A stretch of 64,000 bases of DNA from Prorocentrum cordatum. Lineage: Eukaryota > Sar > Dinophyceae > Prorocentrales > Prorocentraceae. The stretch covers positions 1,202,186 to 1,266,185 of the forward strand of contig CAUYUJ010014171.1 in assembly GCA_963575745.1 (NCBI GenBank), read 5' to 3'. Below the pieces are notes generated by a model, which saw only the letters and a program-made list of their open reading frames with translations, was not told the origin of the DNA and ran no database searches. Of this stretch, positions 53,661 through 63,592 are shown in pieces; positions within the stretch are counted from its first letter, which is position 1; every line of letters starts with the position of its first letter. A program made the translations under genes and the position numbers.

Positions 53661-56115
53661 CCAAAACCCCTTCCACAGCACAGTTCGACAATAGAAGAGT
53701 ATAGAATTGGTTCGTTTGGGTCTGACCCCTCCTCCCTTCTTCCTCCTCCCTCTCGGAGTTTAGAGCGAGGATGCCTCAGGCGAAACGAACCAGATCACCT
53801 CGCGCGAGCATGTCGGAACCCCGAATTGCGCACATTTTCTTGGAGCCCAGAGTTGCGAGGGAAGTCCCAGGCGAAGTTGGCCAGTCCACCACGCGCGCGG
53901 CATCTCGAAACCCAGAGTTGCGAGGATGTCTCAGGCGAACCAGGCTGGACCACCTCGCGCGTGAAAAGTGGCGCCCAGATCACTCCCAGAGCACAATTCG
54001 ACAACAGAAGTGGAATCAAATGGTTCGTTTGGGTCTGACCCCTCTTCCCTCCTGACTCCCCCCTCTCGGAGCCCAGAATTTCGAGGATATCTCAGATGAA
54101 ACGCGCCCGACCAGCTCACGCGCAGCATACCGGAGTCCAGCCAGAGTTTCGATGATGTCTCTGGCGAAACGGGCTGGACCGCCTCGGCCTCGGCATTTCG
54201 AAGGTCAGAGTTGCGAGGATGCCTCAGGCGAGTCGCGCTGGACCACCTCTCGCGCAGCATCTCGGAGCAAAACGCGTCGGACCACCTCGCGCGCAGCATC
54301 TCTGGGCCCAGAGTTGGTTTCAGCCGAAATGGGCCAGACCACCTCGTGCGCGGCATCTCGAAGATCAGAGTTGCGAGGATGTTTCAAGCGAAGCGCAGCA
54401 GACTACCTCTCGCGCGGCAGTTCGGAGCCCTAAGTAGTGAGTGCGCCTCAAGCGAAACAGGCCAGACCATTTCGCCCTGAGCATTTGGGAGCTCAGAGGT
54501 ACAATGATGTCTCATGCGAAACGGGCTGGACAGCCTCGCGCGCGATAGCTGGGAGCTCAGAGTTGCGAGGATGTCTCAGGCGGCGCCCAGACCCTTCCCA
54601 GAGCCCAAGTCGACAACAGAAGTGTAATCAAATGGTTCGTTTGGGTCTGACTTCTCCTGCCTTCTCCAACCGCCCGCTCGGAGCCCAGAGTTTCAAGGAT
54701 GTCTCAGGGGAAACGCGCCAGACCACCTCGCGCACAGCAGCATGTCGGAGCCCAGAGTTGCGAAGATGTCTCAGGATAAAAGTGCCAGACCACTTGGCGC
54801 GCAGCATCTCGAGGCTCAGAGTTGCGAGGATGTCTCAGGCGAGTCGCTCTGGACCACCTTTCGCGCGGCATCTCGGTGCTCAGAGTTGCGAGAGCGTCCC
54901 TGGCGAAACGCGCCAGACCACCTCTCGCGCGGCATGCGAGGATGAAGCAGGCGGCGCCCAGGTCCCTCCCAGAGCACAACTCGACAACAGAAGTGGAATC
55001 AAATGGTTCGTTTGGGTCTGACCCTCCTCCCTCCTCCCTCTCGGAGCCCAGAATCTCGAAGATGTTCCAGGCGAAACGCACCAGACCACCTCGCGCGCAG
55101 CATATTGGAGTCCAGAGTTTCGATGATGTCTCAGGCGAAATGGGCCAGATCACTTCGCGCGCGGAATCTCGGAGCCCAAAGTCGTTAGGATGCCTGAGGT
55201 GAAACAGGCCGGACCATTTCGTGCGCTGTATCTCGGAGCTCAGTTTTGCGAGGATGACTCTGGCGAAACGGGATGGATCACCTCTCGCGCAGCATCTCGG
55301 AACTCAGCGTTGCGAGGATTGGTTTCTCAGGCGAAACGCACGGGACCACCTCTCGCGCGGCATCTCGGAGCTCAGAGTTGCGAGGATGTCTCAGGCGAAA
55401 GCGGCTTGACAACCTCGCGCGCGGCTGCTCGGAGCTCAGAGCTGCGAGGGCGTCTCAGGCGAAACGCGCCAGACCACTTCTCGCGAGGCATGCCAGGATG
55501 GATCAGGCGGCACCCATACCTCTCCCAGAGCCCAATCTCGACAACAGAAGTACGTATAGCAAATGGATCGTTTTGGTCGTACCCATCCTCTCTGCCTCCT
55601 CTCTCTCGGAGCCAAAAGTTTCAAGGGTGTCTCAGGCGACTCACGCTGGACCACCTCTCGCGCAGCACCTCGGAGCTCAGACTTGCGAGAATGTCAAGCG
55701 AAACGCGTCGGACCACCTCGCGCGCAGCATCTCGGGGCTCAGAGTTGCGAGGATGTCTTGGTCGAAGCGGGCCAGATCACCTCTTGCGCGGCAGTTCGGA
55801 GCCCAGAGTCGCAATGATGTCTCAGGCGAAACATGCCACCACCTCGCGAGCGGCATGTCGGAGCTCAGAGTCGCGGGGATGTCTTAGGCGAAACGGGCTG
55901 GACCACCTCTTGCGCAGCATCTCGGAACTCAGAGTTGCGAGGATGTCTCAAGCAAAACGGGCCTCACCACTCGCGCGCCAGCTCGGAGCTCAGAGTTGCG
56001 AGGATGTATCCGTCGAACAGGCCGGACCACCTTGCGCGCGGCAGTTCGGAGCTCAGCGTTGCGAGGACGTCTCCAGCGAAGGTTTGCCGGACCATCTCGC
56101 ACGCGGCAGCGTACA
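53661..56115 (+). repeat. 64-bp satellite with a recurring ~105-bp spacer
   Basis: About 30 units of 64 bp (AGAGTTGCGAGGATGTCTCA, GGCGAAACGCGCCAGACCAC, CTCGCGCGCAGCATCTCGG); e.g. GTTGCG at 54,757, 54,821 and 54,885. Five copies of a different sequence (CACAATTCGACAACAGAAGT, GGTTCGTTTGGGTCTGACC, CCTCCC-rich end) sit between unit groups near 53,670, 53,970, 54,580, 54,955 and 55,505, so the array is a higher-order repeat of irregular length. Open frames up to 311 codons are artefacts. Confidence 0.95.
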
Positions 56116-56129
56116 GCACATTTAAGATT

Positions 56130-56876
56130 GACGAAAGGCTTTCTTGGGAAGAACAAGTCAGGGGCCACAATAATTTAGCATGCCCATCCAAGTTGCCGAT
56201 GCGAAGAAAGCATTGGGGTCGATGCGAGACATGGTGGAGGCGAGTAGCAGGCTCGCGCCAGTCAGAGATGGGCACTGCGGGCCGTGCAGCCACTTGAAAC
56301 ATAAGGTCACAGGGGAAAGAACAGAGATTTGCGATTGCAACGATAATTTTCAGGTCACAATCAAGGTTCCCAAAGGAAATGAGGCAGGCCAGCTGGTGCA
56401 AGAGAGCAGCGACAAACTGGATGTCCCACTGCTGGCAATATTCTGGGAGAACCCCTTCTACCAGGCTCCGTGAGCCCCATTGGTCTTAGCAACAAACGCG
56501 ATCAACATCACATATACATAAGTGTACATGCTTATATGAAGAAGGAGAGGACGATGGGAAAGGCGAATCTGGAGATGGCTCGGGCAATTCTGAGGATGCA
56601 TTTGCAGGCAAAGAAGTTGAGGCCGTCAAAAGAATTACGCGTGACTCTCGCCCCAGTAAGGTCGAAGTGGAGTAACAAAACGACATGGTCTCCACTCACC
56701 ACATGCGACGAACACGGAAACCTTCGGGACATCGACGCCAGGCAAAGGGGGGAAAATTCAACGAAACAGTGGGACATACGGCAGCCGTGTTCTTGGTCGC
56801 ACTTCCCGCGCGAGTGGCTCTCAGCGGGCTGATGAAGTTCAACGCGAAGAGGCTGGGCGAGGATGAATTTTTGTAG
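56130..56876 (+). pseudogene. Decayed pol fragment (protease end to pre-integrase)
   Basis: SMPIQVADAKKALGSMRDMV (from 56,177), EAS, then CSHLKHKVTGERTEICDCND and NFQVTIKVPKGNE, the segment that follows the protease-like region in gag-pol elements. In another frame, VKRITRDSRPSKVEVE (stop) QNDMVSTHHMRRTRKPSGHR and RQAKGG match the HNxTHxPxRxWCxxCVRGRG pre-integrase pattern, with the Cys residues lost. It begins immediately after the 64-bp satellite and could be the continuation of the element at 50,981-53,110 or a second copy. Confidence 0.55.
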
Positions 56877-57039
56877 GAGGCGCCACTGGAGCGGAATTGT
56901 GCGACATTCAAATACATCGAGGGTTGCGTTGTCTGTTCGAGCACCCATCCACAATATCAACTTGTCAAAACGCGCTGGCGCAAGTAATGTCGAAGCAACG
57001 CAAAGGGAAAATATGTTTGGCTGACGGAAACAGGTCTAG

Positions 57040-57790
57040 TTCACCCGATATTTTATTATTCACCCCGACTTAACTCACCCGATTCTTGTTTCGCACTTGC
57101 CTAATTATTCACCCGGTCCTCAACTCACCAGGCCTAGCTCACCCAGCCCTGACTTCGCCTGGTCTAACCCGATATTTAATCCACCCGGTCTCATTCACCC
57201 CATTTTGACGCACACGGCGCCTAACTCACCCAGCCTTACTTCACCCAGCGCCTAATTCACCCGGTGCTTAGCGCCTAACACCCGGTGCTTAATTCACCTT
57301 GCGTTTAATCACCCGTTGCCCAACCCACCTTGCGCTTAATTGACCTGGTGTTTAGCTCACCTGGCGGCTAACTCACCCAGTGCTAAACCACCCGTTGCCT
57401 AACTCACGCAGTGCTTAACTCAGCCGGCCCCTAATTCACCCGGTCGCCAACTCACCCAGTCGCTAACTCACCCGGTGCCAAACTTAAATACCCTGTGCTT
57501 AACTCACCTCGTACCCCACTCACCCGGTGCTCAATTCATCCGGTGCCCAATTCACCCGGCACCTCACTCACCCTGCGCCTCCTTCATCCCGCGCTTCATT
57601 CACCCAGCCCTCATTCGCCCAGCGCCTAGCTCACCCAGCGCTTGACTCACCCGGCGTCTATCTCACCTGGCGTTTGACCCACGAGGTGATTAATCCACCC
57701 AGCGCCTCACTCGGCCCTTAACTCACCCAGCGCCTGATTCACCAGGCGCCTACCTCACCTGGCGCCTGATTCACCCGGTGCGTAACCCAC
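57040..57790 (+). repeat. ~15-bp CTAACTCACCCGGTG minisatellite
   Basis: About 48 degenerate units of TAACTCACCCGGTGC or TAATTCACCCAGCGC, more homogeneous after 57,220. 56,880-57,040 before it is unique. Confidence 0.92.
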
Positions 57791-58725
57791 GTCAATACCC
57801 ACAACTTTACCGTTCGCGCCGGATGCGCACAAGATGTTTCCAGCATTGTTTTTCGCGGCCCGAATTCGTGGAGGAACATCTGCAAACACAGGTGAGAAGT
57901 ACATGGCCATCGGGTAATAGTTGGCAATGCAAGCCACGGATCATTCCCTCGTGAGTCTGGAGGTTGCCCAGGTCCCATGTCACCAGTCAACCTCCCGCGT
58001 GAAGTCGTCGATTGGCACAGTAAGGGGAACGCGCAGGTGTACGTTGCGAATGCCCCTGGGCTCCAATATCAATGTTGACGCCATGGTTTGGCACACTCTG
58101 GTTTTGTAACCCCGCCGCGACCAAAGCCGAGTGCCTGTGCAGTGATGCAGCGGTGGACAACGACCACGGGGCATGTGCGACAGGCGACTGGGTGTTACGC
58201 TTTCTCACGAAAGAGCTCGCCGCCGAACTTGTAACGATCAGCAACGCGTGGAAATATGTTGCATTAGCTTTGGAAGGATGTCTTACCAACACCAAGCTAA
58301 TATGATGAGGTCCAGGCGCGACGTCGAGTGGTTGCACTCCGACGTAAGGGACAGCATCCTTCGGTGCGACGAAGAGACCCTCTGGCAGGCGCAGCTCCCA
58401 GGCCTCGACCATCCTTTATAGCTGAATGCGCAGAGTTGCGCGGTACTCCCTGCCTCCTAGTGAGGAGTATTGGAGGCGCCGTGACCATCGCGGGGGTCGG
58501 CGCACGTCGTCCAGCATTCGTCACATGGGCGGTGCGTTCTGGGCAGCCACCTGCCGTCACCATGCCATCAACCACAAGACCATACATAGGTAAGTTGACG
58601 TTCGTAACCAACATCGTGAAGTTTGGCGCATACGCCGGCGAACACGAGGAGGAAGATGCGGTTAACGATGCGCAGCCTTTACTGTCAAGCAGTGGCGAAG
58701 CGTCCTGGCTTGCCTTTAGGCCCAC
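57755..58725 (-). pseudogene. Broken coding sequence, unknown family
   Basis: From 58,725: LTASSSSCSPAYAPNFTMLV then TNVNLPMYGLVVDGMVTAGG; second frame AWELRLPEGLFVAPKDAVPY and PHHISLVLVRHPSKANATYF; third frame MASTLILEPRGIRNVHLRVP, LTVPIDDFTREVDW, two stops, then ACIANYYPMAMYFSPVFADV and RIRAAKNNAGNILCASGANG with KVVGIDVGYAPGE. The last two segments share one frame across 57,755-58,110, broken only by the stops. Composition is protein-like. It may be a decayed retroelement or an intron-containing gene; I recognise no domain. Confidence 0.35.
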
Positions 58726-58900
58726 CCAAGAATATTATAAGAACCTTTTGTGGTCTGCACGACATGTTATTAGAACATTTCTGGCCGGGACTGTCTTGTT
58801 TGAAATACTTCTGGTCGATGTTATGAGAACATTGTTTGGATTTTTCTTGGATCTTCGGGTTCTAAGAACATGCCGCGGTAGGCTTATAAGAATGCCAGGA
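58726..58900 (+). repeat. TTATNAGAACATT short repeats
   Basis: TTATAAGAACCTT, TTATTAGAACATT, TTATGAGAACATT, TTCTAAGAACATG and TTATAAGAATGCC occur at 30-50 bp intervals. Confidence 0.6.
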
Positions 58901-58972
58901 CGGCTGGTGCCTGCTCAGTATTGCCACGCGACCAGCCATTCATGAGGGAGCGCCAGGGACAGGCCAACGCAG

Positions 58973-59470
58973 CTAGCAAAGGTGAGCATCCGCCGGCCAG
59001 GTCGCGGTCGAGCCGCCCAACGGACAGGTGAGTGTGTATTGTTTCTTCCTTTCTTTACCCATTGTAACAATTTGTGTCTGAAAAGTCAGATTTGTTGATG
59101 AAGCCAGTAAGCATCGCACTGAGATCCCATCATAAGCAAAGCTACGTTGTGACCAACGTAGATTTTTCCCGAGCTTAGTCACCATCCCGACTTCATCTTG
59201 CGCGGTCGATTTTCGTTGGGAAGAATCCGTTCGCGACAGTTTCGACTTATATAGCCAGGTCGAGGGCGGACGTTTGCTACTTAGCCCGCCCATGCCACTG
59301 AACAATTCGCCGTTTGAATCAAGGTACACATTTCTGCCTTCCAGCTGCATCTGCGCGAGCACCCTGTCCTTTGGAAAACTGGCAGGTGGAGGAGGATGAG
59401 GAGGAGGAGGCAGAGGTTCGGCTTTCCACGAAATCATCCAGCAAATTCGTGGTAGACGGGGAAACGCCAC
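58973..59470 (-). CDS. Candidate coding fragment containing NGELFSGMGG
   Basis: Open minus frame of 166 codons (no ATG at its very start; an internal ATG is near 59,350). Includes MQLEGRNVYLDSNGELFSGM, shared with 50,664-50,740, then PSTWLYKSKLSRTDSSQRKS and GMVTKLGKNLRWSQRSF. The presence of the same peptide at two loci supports a real, probably mobile, protein-coding source. No family recognised. Confidence 0.3.
   Translation of the reverse strand: MAFPRLPRICWMISWKAEPLPPPPHPPPPASFPKDRVLAQMQLEGRNVYLDSNGELFSGMGGLSSKRPPSTWLYKSKLSRTDSSQRKSTAQDEVGMVTKLGKNLRWSQRSFAYDGISVRCLLASSTNLTFQTQIVTMGKERKKQYTLTCPLGGSTATWPADAHLC
59288..59364 (-). repeat. Dispersed 75-bp sequence, copy 2
   Basis: See 50,664-50,740; same strand and length, about 15 differences. 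Confidence 0.6.
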
Positions 59471-59700
59471 GCTCGACGGAGCACGGTGGTCTGGCCTCGC
59501 CGTTGTAGAAGCACAGAGCGGACGTGTGGATACACCAGCCTCGCGCGCACGGGGATGAGTGATGAATTGGTAGCGGCCAAGAGGGGGTGATGACAGGCGG
59601 GGGTATCATGGCCGGGGCCATGATATTTCCCTGCATTTCAGTGCCTCCTCCCCATCTTTCAATACGGGCCTTGGCCCCATGGGCGGCGCACGCACCTAGG

Positions 59701-59960
59701 ACTTTGTTTTGCCACGCCCCATCTTGGACGACCCCGACTGGACGAGGACGGATAATGTCACGAGGGCGACGACAGATGCGCGCCCGACGCCGCGCAGGCG
59801 CGGCTGTTCGCGGGGCCCCCCTAGGGACGTTGATTTGCCACAGCCCTTCTTGGACGACCCCGACTGGACGAGGACGAAGGAGGTCACAAGGGAGACGACT
59901 GATGCCCGCCCGACGCCGCGCAGGCGCGGCTGTTCGCCGGGCCCTCCCCAGGTTGCGCAG
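59701..59960 (+). repeat. In-frame 126-bp tandem duplication
   Basis: Two units 126 bp (42 codons) apart share CTTGGACGACCCCGACTGGA, CGAGGACG, GCCCGACGCCGCGCAGGCGC and GGCTGTTCGC. One plus frame reads ILDDPDWTRTDNVTRATTDA and FLDDPDWTRTKEVTRETTDA, then RPTPRRRGCS in both. The minus strand is also open, so coding is not proven. Confidence 0.8.
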
Positions 59961-60015
59961 CGCCGCTGTGCGGCGCAGCGCGCGGCGAGAGCGGCGCGCC
60001 TGCACGCCACCGCAG

Positions 60016-60021
60016 CCCTCG

Positions 60022-60057
<36 letters not shown>

Positions 60058-60080
60058 TCGTCATCGTCGTCGTCGTCGTT
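60016..60080 (+). repeat. GTC microsatellite
   Basis: About 18 GTC units with two ATC interruptions, 45 bp upstream of the spliced-leader sequence. Confidence 0.95.
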
Positions 60081-60125
60081 TTCCTGTTTCTGCACCTTTC
60101 TTTCTCCTCCTCCTCCTCCGGATCC

Positions 60126-60147
60126 TCCGTAGCCATTTTGGCTCAAG
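60126..60147 (+). other. Dinoflagellate spliced leader (DinoSL), perfect 22-nt copy
   Basis: Starts TCCGTAGCC and ends TTTTGGCTCAAG, identical to the 22-nt leader that dinoflagellates trans-splice onto nuclear mRNAs. It is not an SL RNA gene: the base after the leader is C and no GT donor follows, but retroelement sequence does. It therefore marks the 5' end of a reverse-transcribed, trans-spliced RNA. Confidence 0.93.
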
Positions 60148-60186
60148 CCCCACGTCCCTCCTCGGGGATCTCGTGGGGTTTGAGCA

Positions 60187-60206
60187 TCCGTACCCATTTG
60201 CTCAAG
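60187..60206 (+). other. Relic spliced leader inside the 5' UTR
   Basis: TCCGTACCCATTTGCTCAAG matches DinoSL with one substitution and a 2-nt deletion. It starts 61 nt after the start of the perfect leader, implying an earlier cycle of trans-splicing and re-insertion. Confidence 0.8.
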
Positions 60207-60330
60207 TGCTCGGCCGCCCGCGGCCCCCGTGCATGCAACCCGCCGCCGGCGCATGCCCCCGGCTGCTGGCGCTGCTGCCGCTCGCTCTGACCCGCTTCAA
60301 GGACCTGCTGATCCGTGGGCTGCTGCCGCC

Positions 60331-61553
60331 ATGGCGCCTGCCCCAGCTTCAGTCACCCCTTCGCAGCCGCCGGCCCCGCCCGCTCGGCCTGTCCGGCGCT
60401 CTCCGTCGCGCGCCCGGCGACGCAAGCCCGAGGACGAACCCTGCGGGACCCCGGGTGCGCAAGGGGCTCCCAAAAGCCCTCGCACCCGTCCGCCCGAGCC
60501 CGCAGGTGCCGCGGGCTCGGCAGCCGGGGCCCCGGCTGCGGCTGCCGCTGATGGCCCTCGTGTTGCTGCGGCTGCTGGCGCTCGCCATGCTGCAGCCCCC
60601 GAACCGGCTGGGCCCTCCCTCAGCGACCGGGTCAAAGAGTCCGTCGACAGGCTCCCGGCCTCCTGTCCTGAGGACATGCGCACTGCCTTGGCGGACATCT
60701 TGGGCAGCACTGCAACCCAGCTTGAAACGGCCTGTCGGACCGTCACGACCGACTTCCACAACAAGATCTCCGGCCTCGTCGCCGACCACGCCGCCAAGCT
60801 GGACGGCAAGGTCGACGAGCTCCGCGACGAGGTCCACGAATGCTCCGCACGGGTCGACGCCATTGAGGCCAGCAGGCGGACCTGGCCGGGAAGGTCCGCG
60901 AAATCGAAGAAACGCTTCGCATCGCGGAGCGTGCCGCGGGTGTCACGGACCTCGTGCGCCTGTCCGTGCGGGACCGCGATCCCGAACCAAACTTCTTCAC
61001 GGTCAACGCCAAGGACGATACAGCCCCAGATGCAGTGCAGCGTGCCTTGGGCACCTGGCTGCAGGCCGCGGGAGTACAGCCAGAGCACGTCACCATCCAT
61101 GGCGCCAGCCCTGGCCGACGGTTCCATGTCGAGGTGCACGGCGGCGTCGTCGGCAACGCCCGCGCTCTCGCCTTGGCCCAGGCCCTCAAGTTCCCAGGCG
61201 GACGTCGGCGGCAGTTCAGCGCTCCCACCGTGGCGGGACCTGCAGAGCCCCTATATATTAACCCTGACCGTTCTCCACGCACTCAGCGGATGGAGTTCCA
61301 GACCAAGCGACTGGCCCAGACCTTGGAACGCCATTACACCCAGCTCGACTTCTGGCCCAACCGTGGCAAGGGTGAGGTCAAAGTCGACCGCATGCCGATC
61401 GCCAGGATCATCGTCCCGAAGGTCCCCGACGAGCCCTCCAAGATCGAGTGGAAGCGGCCGGAGGCGCAAAGGCGCGGCATCGATTGCGACTTCATCGACG
61501 CGGAGTTCCAGAAGCTCTTCCAGGACCTGCGCTCCGACGTGCCGTGGTCCTAG
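60331..61553 (+). pseudogene. LINE ORF1: coiled coil plus RNA-binding-like C-terminus
   Basis: First in-frame ATG at 60,331. Residues 1-95 are Pro/Ala/Arg-rich and disordered. Then SLSDRVKESVDRLPASCPED, LADILGSTATQLETACRTVT and AKLDGKVDELRDEVHECSAR form a long heptad-like coiled coil. One 1-nt frameshift near 60,873 moves the frame: QQADLAGKVREIEETLRIAE, then RLSVRDRDPEPNFFTVNAKD, GTWLQAAGVQPEHVTIHGAS, FHVEVHGGVVGNARALALAQ (RRM-like), and a C-terminal block ending FQKLFQDLRSDVPWS, TAG at 61,551. The coiled-coil, RRM-like, C-terminal order resembles ORF1 proteins of L1-type elements, which trimerise and coat RNA. Apart from the one frameshift it looks intact. Confidence 0.7.
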
Positions 61554-61556
61554 CCG

Positions 61557-62260
61557 GTGCTGGGCCCCCTGGGCGGCCCCAGGCAGTCTGCTGTCTGTGG
61601 TGACTTGGAATGCGCACAGCCTATTATGTTCCTCCCGCTGCAAGCGGAGGCGCAAGTTGGCTGCACTGCAGAAGTTCATAAAACAAGGCGCAGTGGTCAT
61701 GGTCCAGGAGGCCCACGGCGACGCGGAGCAGCTCAGGACATGGCTGTCGGCCCTGCCGTCATAGGTATACATTCTTCTACTCGGGCTGCGCCAACAGCAC
61801 TCGCGCTGGTGGCCTGGCATTCCTGGTCCCGAGGGGCATCCTCGCGGCCGTGTGGCGGCCCCCCATATCGCGAAGCACCCGACAACGCCCCCTGGGAGGG
61901 GAATTCCTCATCCATAACTTCGCCCTGGGCCTCTACTCCGCTGTCCGGCGCCCCCGCAGCAATGCAGCCTGGCTGAAATCAGCCCGCGGCCGTGCCCATG
62001 GAAGCCCTTCCAGTCTCGCCGGCACGCTCACGCTCTACCTCGCCTGCACGTTCTAATTTCTTTGACGGGCCGGAGGGTACCTATCCTTCCACTCGTTCTG
62101 CGGCATCTTCAACCTTGTCTTCTACCTCCTCCCGTTCAAGCTCCACAAGTTCATCAGCCTCGCCGGACGGCAATGGGTCGGTGACCTCCGCGGGCGGCCC
62201 AGGGGCATCTGAAGGTCACCGGGCCAGCGCCTCAGGGATGATGCCCCACGCATCTTAGAG
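61557..62260 (+). pseudogene. LINE ORF2 N-terminus: AP-type endonuclease, truncated
   Basis: Begins a few bases after the ORF1 stop: SVVTWNAHSLLCSS (TWNA, the usual first motif), RKLAALQKFIKQGAVVMVQE then AHGDAEQLRTWLSALPS, a stop at 61,762, and in the next frame YTFFYSGCANSTRAGGLAFL with VPRGILAAVW and GGEFLIHNFALGLYSA, stop at 62,054. A third frame (to about 62,260) has FISLAGRQWVGDL, which could be the GD motif. QExH is VQEAH. Reverse transcriptase is missing downstream. Confidence 0.65.
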
Positions 62261-62911
62261 TCATGATTTTTTCGCGCCGCCCGCCTGACTCGATTATGTT
62301 GCGCTGGCTCGATTATGCCACTCAACAACCGCTGGCGCGATTATCGGCTCATGTTGAATCAACGTGACTCATGTTGAACCAACATGGGCCATATATATAG
62401 TCAACACACTAGTTATTAGTAACTATCAACATTCTATGTGGGATCGCTCGCCCTCCAAAAACTTCTCCTCCAACCTTCATATCCTTCTCGACATCTGGTT
62501 TTTAGCATGATGATGTCATTCCTCCGATAAGGAATATTGGACGAGGAGGAATCTGGAGGGCCGAGGCCAGGGGAGAGAGGAGGGAAGAGTGGAAAAGGAG
62601 GAGGAACAGGGGGGAGGACAGGAAAAGGACAAGGAAAGAGGAGAAAGGAGGACAGAGGACAGGAGGAGGTGGAGGGGTCGCCGCCCCAGCTTGCCGCGCC
62701 GCGCGCCCAGCCGCCTCCCCGCTGCGCCTTGGGCCCCAGTGGTGCATTAAGGTGTCCGGTTGCCCTCCCGACGGCACTGGTCTGGAGACAAGGTACTTCT
62801 GGCGCCAGTATCTTGAGTTGAATCGAGGAAGCGTTTCAGAGGGACGCGTTCAGCAACGGCAGCTGCACCTGCAAATCATTTAGATTTCAATGCCGCGGGC
62901 TTTGCTGTAGC
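62261..62911. other. Unique DNA with purine-rich tract
   Basis: 62,275-62,410 has repeated TCGATTATG and ATGTTGAA(T/C)CAAC phrases. 62,540-62,680 is G/A-rich with GGAGGACAGG repeats. No gene. Confidence 0.5.
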
Positions 62912-63592
62912 ATGCTGGAGAGGTGTTTGCGGTTTTACGTGGGGGGGCCAGAGGCCTCCTCGCCCAAACCTTTGGGGCTGCCGAGCATCTCGCTGCTGGC
63001 GCGGCTGGCCGCCTGTCCCCCCGCGTCGTTAACGTATTCTCTGGGTATAGAGGAGTGCTCCAGCTGCGTGGCGGAACGGATGTCCCCAGGCGCAATCGAT
63101 CGGCGGGGCGCGAAGTCTTGGCTGGAGGGGGCCACGTCCGCCTGGGGGGGCGCCTTCGGAAGGTCAACGCCCGCCGGGGCCCTCGAATCCCCGCCCGTCG
63201 ATAGCGACGAGTGCCGAATCGCCGGCGGCATCGACGGCGCCAATCGAGCTGCCAAGGCCGCAGCCAAACTTGGTAGCCACCCCGGCGCAGCCGATGTCGA
63301 GCAGTGTCAGGAAGACCCCAGCCTGCCGAGGAAGTACTTCGCACGCGTTGCCAGCGCCCTTGGAGAGCGGCCAGCGACTGCGCCTCGAAGCAACAAGGCT
63401 TTCGCCAAGCCAGAGAACAGCCTCTCTCCTCCCTCGTTCGCGGGTTCCGCTCTGGCCCCTGGGGCCGCCGTCGGCCCTCCCTCGGCCAGTGGCCCTGAGC
63501 CCCGCCCCCCTGCCCCCGGGCCCCCCCGAGCGCTCCGGGGGCCCCGTGCCCCTGCGCGCGTCAATGGCCAGCGCCGTTGCACGAACTGCTGA
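62912..63592 (+). CDS. Candidate protein, unknown
   Basis: 226-codon ATG frame in unique DNA. Segments such as LLARLAACPPASLTYSLGIE, DRRGAKSWLEGATSAWGGAF and RKYFARVASALGERPATAPR look protein-like; the last 60 residues are Pro/Ala/Gly-rich. Three further frames (two on minus) are also open, so GC-driven openness is a real alternative. No domain recognised. Confidence 0.25.
   Translation: MLERCLRFYVGGPEASSPKPLGLPSISLLARLAACPPASLTYSLGIEECSSCVAERMSPGAIDRRGAKSWLEGATSAWGGAFGRSTPAGALESPPVDSDECRIAGGIDGANRAAKAAAKLGSHPGAADVEQCQEDPSLPRKYFARVASALGERPATAPRSNKAFAKPENSLSPPSFAGSALAPGAAVGPPSASGPEPRPPAPGPPRALRGPRAPARVNGQRRCTNC

Larger units (their letters stand above)
60126..62260 (+). mobile_element. Non-LTR retrotransposon copy with spliced-leader 5' end
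   Basis: Leader, about 180-nt 5' UTR containing an older leader relic, ORF1 (coiled coil plus RNA-binding-like domain), then the start of ORF2 with an AP-type endonuclease. The reverse transcriptase is absent, so the copy is 3'-incomplete or interrupted. No poly(A) or target-site duplication was found. Confidence 0.7.

Noticed and set aside
53771-56125. Plus-strand ORFs of 140-311 codons
   Set aside because: They are translations of the 64-bp satellite and change frame at the spacers.
60126-60147. Spliced-leader RNA gene
   Set aside because: No GT splice donor or SL-RNA intron follows the leader; the next bases lead into a LINE 5' UTR.
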